A DNA stretch of 64,000 bases from Oscillospiraceae bacterium (lineage in GTDB: Bacteria; Bacillota; Clostridia; Oscillospirales; Oscillospiraceae). The notes below the pieces were generated by a model. The model ran no database searches and was not told the DNA's origin. It saw only the letters and a program-made list of their open reading frames with translations. Positions within the stretch are counted from its first letter, which is position 1; the number at the start of each line of letters is the position of its first letter. Below, piece by piece: positions 58,923 to 64,000 of the stretch. The DNA is taken from contig JAFQFA010000012.1 in assembly GCA_017398725.1 (NCBI GenBank), positions 1 to 64,000 on the forward strand, in the 5' to 3' direction. A program made the translations under genes and the position numbers.

Positions 58923-60226
58923 TAGTTCTTTTTCTTGGTCAGGGCGATGGCTGCCACGCAGCAGATCAGCAGCAAATAGGGATAGAACAGATACTGCATG
59001 ATCTGGAAGGCAGACAGGGTCAGACCCAGCTCTGCGGCAGCGGAAATGGCAACCAGCATCTGAGCACCGTAGGGGATCACGCCTTGGAACACGCAGGAGA
59101 AGGTGTCCAGAATGCAGGCAGACCGCTGGGGAGAAATATCATATTCCTTGCTCATTTCCTTGGCGATGGGGTTTGCCATAACGATGGCAACGGTATTGTT
59201 GGCGGTGGCAATATCCATGGCGCCTACCAGAAGGCCCATACCGATCTGTCCGCCCTTGTTGCCCCGGAATACCCGGTGGATGAAAGAAAGCAGCGCATCG
59301 AAGCCGCCGTGCTCCCGGATCAGAGCACACAGGGCAGCTACGAGAATTGCTACCATGGCAGTTTCAAACATGCCGGAAGCGCCGTCACCCATGCCCTTGA
59401 GAAGGGCGGTAAAGCCAACGGCACCGGTAGTCATCATAATAATGGCACCGGAGAGAATGCCAATCATCAGCACAACAAAAACATTAATACCGATGACGCC
59501 GCCGACCAGAACCAGCAGGTAGGGGATGATCTGCAGCAGGGAGTACTGACCTACAACGGGGTTGACTTCCTTGCCCAAAGTCATTAGGACCACCAGCACC
59601 AACGTGATCAGCGCGGCGGGCAGGGCAATGGCAAAGTTTCCTTTGAACTTATCTTTCATGGCACAGCCTTGACCGTTGCAGGCGGCGATGGTGGTATCGG
59701 AAATGAAGGACAGATTGTCGCCGAACATGGCGCCGCCTACCACAGTGCCTACACACAGGGCGGCTTCAAAACCGGTAGCTTGCGCAACCTCTACGGCAAT
59801 AGGGGTGATCAGGGTGATGGTGCCCACAGAAGTACCCATAGCCAGAGAAACAAAGCAGGCGACAATGAACAGAACAGCCACGGAGAATTGGGGCGGTACG
59901 ACGCTGAGCATGAAGTAAGCCACACTTTGGGCAGAAGACCGACCCACCACACCAACAAAAGCGCCGGCAACCAAGAAGATCAGCAGCATGGTGATAATGT
60001 TCTTATCGCCCACGCCCTGTCCCATGATCTCCAGTTTCTTATCGAAATTGATCTTGCGGTTTTGCAGGCAGGCAACCAAGATGGCCGCCAGAAACGCAAT
60101 GATGATGGGAATGTTATAAAAACCCATAGGGATCTTCATTGCGTATTCAAAAATCAGGCCCAAGCCAAGATACAGGGCCAGAAATACGCCGATGGGAAGC
60201 AGCGCAGCGGGATTTCCTTTTTTCAT
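58922..60226 (-). CDS. NhaC-family Na+/H+ antiporter
   Basis: A 434-residue membrane protein with about 11-12 helices. Family features: FVSLAMGTSVGTITLITPIAVEVA, AAMFGDNLSFISDTTIA-like MFGDNLSFISDTTIAACNGQG and ATANNTVAIVMANPIAKEM. NhaC members exchange Na+ for H+, and some transport amino acids or dicarboxylates. Single gene with its own upstream region. Confidence 0.9.
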   Translation of the reverse strand: MKKGNPAALLPIGVFLALYLGLGLIFEYAMKIPMGFYNIPIIIAFLAAILVACLQNRKINFDKKLEIMGQGVGDKNIITMLLIFLVAGAFVGVVGRSSAQSVAYFMLSVVPPQFSVAVLFIVACFVSLAMGTSVGTITLITPIAVEVAQATGFEAALCVGTVVGGAMFGDNLSFISDTTIAACNGQGCAMKDKFKGNFAIALPAALITLVLVVLMTLGKEVNPVVGQYSLLQIIPYLLVLVGGVIGINVFVVLMIGILSGAIIMMTTGAVGFTALLKGMGDGASGMFETAMVAILVAALCALIREHGGFDALLSFIHRVFRGNKGGQIGMGLLVGAMDIATANNTVAIVMANPIAKEMSKEYDISPQRSACILDTFSCVFQGVIPYGAQMLVAISAAAELGLTLSAFQIMQYLFYPYLLLICCVAAIALTKKKN

Positions 60227-60319
60227 AGTCTCTCTCCTCTATATACAAATAATATGCCTTATGTTAGCAGATGAAGCGATGGATTTCAACAAAAATCTTC
60301 CCCGAATTTTTGATAACCC

Positions 60320-60347
60320 TTGCAAAAATTCGATAGCCTGCTAAAAT
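60320..60347 (+). promoter_or_regulatory. Promoter of the MATE exporter gene
   Basis: TTGCAA, 16 bases, TAAAAT, 25 bases before the ATG at 60373. Confidence 0.6.
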
Positions 60348-60372
60348 AACAGAAATGACAGGAGGAATCGAG

Positions 60373-61746
60373 ATGTCCGCACCCAAACGTATCGCAAAAG
60401 ACCTGACCCGGGGCAGTATCCCTAAGCAACTTTTGTTGCTGACATTGCCGTTTATGGCATCGAATGCTTTGCAGGTGCTTTACAGCACCATTGATATGAT
60501 GGTGGTGGGTCACTATGTTGGCACACCCGGCCTTTCCGCGGTTTCCCAAAGCAGCCAGATCCTGAACTTTGCCACAATGATCTGCTTTGGTTTTTCCAAC
60601 GCCGGTCAGGTGCTGATCGCCCAAGCCTTGGGCGCAGGGAAGAAAAAGGAAATGAACCGGGTCATCGGTACCATGTTTTCTCTTTTGGTGATCTTGGCGC
60701 TGGTGCTGTCCGGTGTGGTTCTAAGTTTACGGCATTGGATCATGGATGTGATGCATATGCCGGTGGAATCAGAAGCTTATGCGCTGGATTATCTGATTAT
60801 CTGCGGCGCCGGCTTGGTATTTACCGCCGGCTATAACATGGTTTCCGCGGTGCTGCGGGGCATGGGCGACTCCAAACGGCCCTTCCTGTTTATCGGCATT
60901 GCCTCAGCGGTGAATTTGGTGCTGGACCTTTTGTTTACCGGGTTGTTCCGCTGGGAGGTGGCCGGTGCTGCATGGGCGACCATTATCGGTCAGGCGGTAT
61001 CGTTCCTGTTTTCTGTTTTCTATTTAATGCGCCGTAAAGAGGCCTTTGGTTTTGATTTCAAAAAGGAAAGCTTCCGGATCGACGGCCACTATACCAAGAT
61101 GATCGCCGCGCTGGGCGCGCCCATGGCCATCCAGTCCGGCTGTATCAACCTGTCCATGCTCTATGTGAATTCCCTGATCAACAGCATCGATGTGGTGGCT
61201 TCCGCTACCTTCGGTGTCGGCGGACGGATCGACGATATTATCAATAAGATCTCCCAAGGTATCCAGTTTGCGACCCTGCCTATGATCAGTCAGAATATTG
61301 CTGCCGGTAAAAAGGACCGGGCGGTACGCACAGTCCATTGGTCTTGGATCTATTCCGGAATTCTGACGGCAGTGTGTATGATCGTATATGTGCTCTTTGG
61401 TAAAGAGCTGTTTATGATGTTCTCCGATGATCCGTTGGTCCACGAGCAGTCCGGTGACTTTGTCCGGGCGATCCTGTGGATGTTCCCGGCACTGGCGGTG
61501 ATGCGGGGCAGCGGTGCGTTTATTCAGGGAATCGGCAATGCCAAGCTTAGCATGGTGCTGGCGCTGCTGGACGGCGTGGTGCTGCGTATCGGGCTGAGCT
61601 GGCTGCTGGGTATTGCTATGGGCTTAGGCTTTTACGGCTTTGTGCTGGGCTACGGCTTGGCGGCCTACGGCTGCGCCATCCCCGGTATGATCTATTTCCT
61701 TTCCGGTATTTGGAAAAAACGCCGTACCTTAGCAGACGAAATGTAA
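60373..61746 (+). CDS. MATE-family efflux transporter
   Basis: A 457-residue, 12-helix multidrug/toxin exporter; ATG at 60373 after AGGAGG. The two halves show the MATE pattern: GSIPKQLLLLTLPFMASNALQVLYSTIDMMVVG and, in the second half, KMIAALGAPMAIQSGCINLSMLYVNSLI. Uses Na+ or H+ gradient; substrate unknown. Confidence 0.93.
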   Translation: MSAPKRIAKDLTRGSIPKQLLLLTLPFMASNALQVLYSTIDMMVVGHYVGTPGLSAVSQSSQILNFATMICFGFSNAGQVLIAQALGAGKKKEMNRVIGTMFSLLVILALVLSGVVLSLRHWIMDVMHMPVESEAYALDYLIICGAGLVFTAGYNMVSAVLRGMGDSKRPFLFIGIASAVNLVLDLLFTGLFRWEVAGAAWATIIGQAVSFLFSVFYLMRRKEAFGFDFKKESFRIDGHYTKMIAALGAPMAIQSGCINLSMLYVNSLINSIDVVASATFGVGGRIDDIINKISQGIQFATLPMISQNIAAGKKDRAVRTVHWSWIYSGILTAVCMIVYVLFGKELFMMFSDDPLVHEQSGDFVRAILWMFPALAVMRGSGAFIQGIGNAKLSMVLALLDGVVLRIGLSWLLGIAMGLGFYGFVLGYGLAAYGCAIPGMIYFLSGIWKKRRTLADEM

Positions 61747-61770
61747 GGACTCGAATTTGAAAGGATTATT

Positions 61771-62562
61771 ATGAAACTGATCACTTTGATGGAAAATACC
61801 GCCAGCCGGGAAGACTTGGGTTTTGAGCACGGCTTGAGTCTTTATATCGAGGCCTGCGGAAAGAAGATCCTGTTTGACGCAGGGCAAAGCGGTGCTTTTG
61901 CCGATAACGCCGAAAAACTGGGTGTAGATTTGAAAGCAATTGACCTTGCCGTACTTTCCCACGGACACTATGACCACAGCGGCGGTTTGATGCGCTTTTT
62001 GCAGATCAACGAAACCGCCAAGGTTTATGTACATAAGGATGCATTCTCCCCCCATTTTAACAGTACCGGTGCCTACATCGGTCCGGACCCGACGCTGTTG
62101 GATACCGGACGGGTGATCTTCAATCCCGGTACATTTGCACTGGGGGAAGGGCTGGTCCTTACGGACTTTTTTGGTGCGCCCAGCGATTATCCGCTGGATA
62201 GCGCCGGTTTGCTGATGGAGCAGGCCGGGCAGAAACTGCCGGAGGATTTTCGCCATGAGCAATATCTGATGATCCGGGAAGGGAAAACGCGCATCTGCAT
62301 CAGCGGCTGTTCCCACAAGGGGATTCTGAATATTACAAAATGGGCGCAGCCGGATGTGCTGATCGGCGGCTTCCATTTTATGAATATCGACCCGCAAGGG
62401 CCGGAGAAGGAACGGCTGGATGAAGCGGCACAGGTGCTGCTGGAAAGCAAGGCGGTATTCTATACCGGCCATTGCACCGGCGCAGCCCCATACGAATATT
62501 TGAAAAACCGGATGGGTGACCGGCTGCACTATATCAGCACCGGCACGGAGATGGAAATATAA
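61771..62562 (+). CDS. MBL-fold hydrolase, COG1237 type
   Basis: A 263-residue metallo-beta-lactamase-fold protein: LAVLSHGHYDHSGGL (HxHxDH), SGCSHKGILNI, FHFMNIDPQGPEKE and YTGHCTG. This pattern is typical of the COG1237 group, which includes enzymes linked to methanopterin-type synthesis in archaea; the bacterial role is unclear. It lies 24 bases after the MATE gene, probably one transcript. Confidence 0.88.
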   Translation: MKLITLMENTASREDLGFEHGLSLYIEACGKKILFDAGQSGAFADNAEKLGVDLKAIDLAVLSHGHYDHSGGLMRFLQINETAKVYVHKDAFSPHFNSTGAYIGPDPTLLDTGRVIFNPGTFALGEGLVLTDFFGAPSDYPLDSAGLLMEQAGQKLPEDFRHEQYLMIREGKTRICISGCSHKGILNITKWAQPDVLIGGFHFMNIDPQGPEKERLDEAAQVLLESKAVFYTGHCTGAAPYEYLKNRMGDRLHYISTGTEMEI

Positions 62563-62572
62563 ATCAGAATTA

Positions 62573-62609
62573 AAACGGTGCGCAAGTTTTCCAGCTTGCG
62601 CACCGTTTT
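62573..62609. terminator. Bidirectional terminator
   Basis: AAACGGTGCGCAAG-TTTTCCAG-CTTGCGCACCGTTTT between the convergent MBL and glyA genes. Confidence 0.92.
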
Positions 62610-62613
62610 GCAA

Positions 62614-63867
62614 TTACATATACATGGGGAACTTTTTGCAGATATCGGCAACGGCAGCTTTTACCTCAAGCTGGGTGTTTTCGAAATCCTTTGCAGTCAG
62701 CGCCAGCAGGTGCGCAATTTGCTTCATCTCTTCTGCCCCCAGACCGCGGGTTGTCATGGCCGCAGTACCTACCCGTACACCGCTGGTGACAGAGGGCTTT
62801 TCCGGATCGCCGGGGATGGCGTTTTTGTTGATGGTAATGTGGTTCTGATCGCACCGCAGCTGCATTTCTTTGCCGGTAATGCCCATAGGCCGCAGATCAG
62901 TCAGCATCAGATGATTGTCTGTGCCGCCGGTGACCAGATCAAAGCCTTCCTCCATTAGACCCTGTGCCAGAACCTTGGCGTTGTCTACGATCTTGTGGGC
63001 GTAAGCCTTGAAATCGTCGCCCATGGCTTCTTTCAGGCAGACGGCTTTGGCGGCGATCACATGCTCCAACGGACCGCCCTGAATGCCGGGGAATACGGCG
63101 GAGTTGATCTTCTTACCGAATTCCTCTTTGGCGAGGATCATACCGCCCCGAGGACCCCGAAGGGTTTTGTGGGTGGTAGTGGTTACGATGTCGGCGTAGG
63201 GTACGGGACTCATGTGAGCACCGCCGGCCACCAGACCGGCAATGTGCGCCATATCCACCATGAAAATAGCGCCGGCTTCGTGGGCGATATCTGCAAACAG
63301 CTTAAAGTCAATAGCGCGGGGATAGGCGGATGCGCCGGCGATCAGAAGCTTGGGGCGGTTTTTCAGCGCCAGATCCCGGATCTGATCGTAGTCAATGAGG
63401 CCGGTTTCGTGATTGACATCGTAGGAAACTACATTGTAGTACTTACCGGAAATGTTGGCAGGGCTGCCATGGGTCAGGTGACCGCCGTTGGCAAGGCTCA
63501 TACCCATCAGCGTATCGCCGGGCTGCAGAAGCGCCACCTCCACTGCCAGATTTGCCTGCGCGCCGGAGTGAGGCTGCACATTGGCAAATTCTGCGCCGAA
63601 CAGATCCTTTGCCCGCTGGATGCAAAGGCTTTCCACCTCATCCACATGGTCACAGCCGCCGTAATACCGGGCGCCGGGCAGACCCTCGGCATATTTGTTG
63701 GTCAGAACAGAGCCCATTGCCGCCATAACGGCAGGGGAACAGAAGTTTTCCGATGCGATCAGCTCCAGACCGTATTTTTGCCGGTCAAATTCCCGGTCCA
63801 TCATTTTTGCCAGCTCCGGGTCCTGTTTTGCGATCAGTTCAATGGATTCCATAGGTTTTCCGTACAT
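62614..63867 (-). CDS. glyA: Serine hydroxymethyltransferase
   Basis: A 417-residue PLP enzyme converting serine and tetrahydrofolate to glycine and methylene-[44 protein letters not shown], and the PLP-lysine motif [15 protein letters not shown] are all conserved. ATG at 63867 follows GGAG. The glycine riboswitch upstream fits glycine-responsive control. Confidence 0.97.
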   Translation of the reverse strand: MYGKPMESIELIAKQDPELAKMMDREFDRQKYGLELIASENFCSPAVMAAMGSVLTNKYAEGLPGARYYGGCDHVDEVESLCIQRAKDLFGAEFANVQPHSGAQANLAVEVALLQPGDTLMGMSLANGGHLTHGSPANISGKYYNVVSYDVNHETGLIDYDQIRDLALKNRPKLLIAGASAYPRAIDFKLFADIAHEAGAIFMVDMAHIAGLVAGGAHMSPVPYADIVTTTTHKTLRGPRGGMILAKEEFGKKINSAVFPGIQGGPLEHVIAAKAVCLKEAMGDDFKAYAHKIVDNAKVLAQGLMEEGFDLVTGGTDNHLMLTDLRPMGITGKEMQLRCDQNHITINKNAIPGDPEKPSVTSGVRVGTAAMTTRGLGAEEMKQIAHLLALTAKDFENTQLEVKAAVADICKKFPMYM

Positions 63868-63900
63868 GTTTCATTTCTCCTTTTTTTGTTTCACCAAATA

Positions 63901-64000
63901 AAAAAGGCAGCCCATAATGGACTGCTCCGGTACGGTAAACCAACGCCATGCGTTTTGTTTATCTCCGTCCGTTTGCCTGAGAGATTCGGCCGTTTCGACC
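63901..64000 (-). promoter_or_regulatory. Glycine riboswitch (partial) with terminator
   Basis: On the minus strand GAATCTCTCAGGCAAACGGA followed by CGGAGA is the conserved 3' part of a glycine aptamer (CTCTCAGGCAAAAGGACAGAG in the consensus). Then comes GCAGTCCA-TTA-TGGGCTGC and a T run (63902-63925), a terminator before glyA. The 5' part, and any second aptamer, lie past the window end. Confidence 0.9.

Overview
The window looks like a chromosomal segment of an anaerobic, low-to-mid GC (about 50-55% by eye) Gram-positive bacterium of class Clostridia, most likely an Oscillospirales/Ruminococcaceae-type gut organism. The evidence is the Firmicutes alpha-operon order rpmJ-rpsM-rpsK-rpsD-rpoA-rplQ, the clostridial SCIFF peptide and its radical-SAM maturase, strong Shine-Dalgarno sites, a split transketolase, rubrerythrin, cohesin/dockerin-type surface proteins and frequent T-box-free TPP/glycine riboswitch control. 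The assignment is inference; no rRNA is present.

Layout. 1-2935: end of the ribosomal protein/RNA polymerase alpha operon. 2.9-6.2 kb: ranthipeptide (SCIFF) precursor scfA, maturase scfB and an Orn/Lys/Arg-decarboxylase-family enzyme. 6.2-12.5 kb: membrane zinc-ribbon protein, SDR reductase, AraC regulator, DUF2284 protein with a coupled low-molecular-weight phosphatase, NCS2 purine-type permease and a GNAT enzyme. 12.6-15.4 kb: polar amino-acid ABC transporter whose last gene is a TrpR/YerC-type repressor, with a duplicated operator-like sequence in the promoter. 15.4-18.4 kb: SLH-type surface protein, TPP riboswitch-controlled ThiT, HIT protein and small export protein. 18.5-24.3 kb: a surface cluster in which a membrane-anchored cohesin-like protein plus CapA-like protein face a divergent dockerin-polysaccharide deacetylase plus DUF4886 lipoprotein. 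24.3-30.5 kb: membrane protein, tRNA-Leu in a decayed, repeat-rich locus, RluA-type synthase, a ceramidase-family protein, AraC regulator and an MBL hydrolase. 30.5-34 kb: YkpA-type ABC-F protein and argS. 34-40.3 kb: two large secreted proteins sharing an NlpC/P60-like DCSG module, one fused to a beta-helix, next to an AraC regulator. 40.4-48 kb: transketolase halves and a core-metabolism block (M18 peptidase, coaE, Sua5, tpiA, pgk, trmL). 48-58 kb: thioredoxin, DUF362, TspO, rubrerythrin, LysR, two more ceramidase-family proteins, EamA transporter, prolyl-tRNA deacylase and hydroxyacyl-CoA dehydrogenase. 57.7-58.2 kb: a gene-free stretch that looks like a terminated non-coding transcript. 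58.3-64 kb: YgjP-type metallopeptidase, NhaC antiporter, MATE exporter, MBL hydrolase and glyA under a glycine riboswitch cut by the window end.

Non-coding structure. A family of short MITE-like elements (shared terminal and core sequences) is scattered over at least seven intergenic sites; one supplies the stop codon of a gene and another truncates an ORF. A second, hairpin-forming repeat with a conserved outer arm and a variable inner stem occurs three times around the tRNA-Leu locus and inside one MITE. The most interesting candidates for an undescribed system are the cohesin-dockerin surface cluster, the beta-helix/DCSG protein pair and the three ceramidase-family paralogs.
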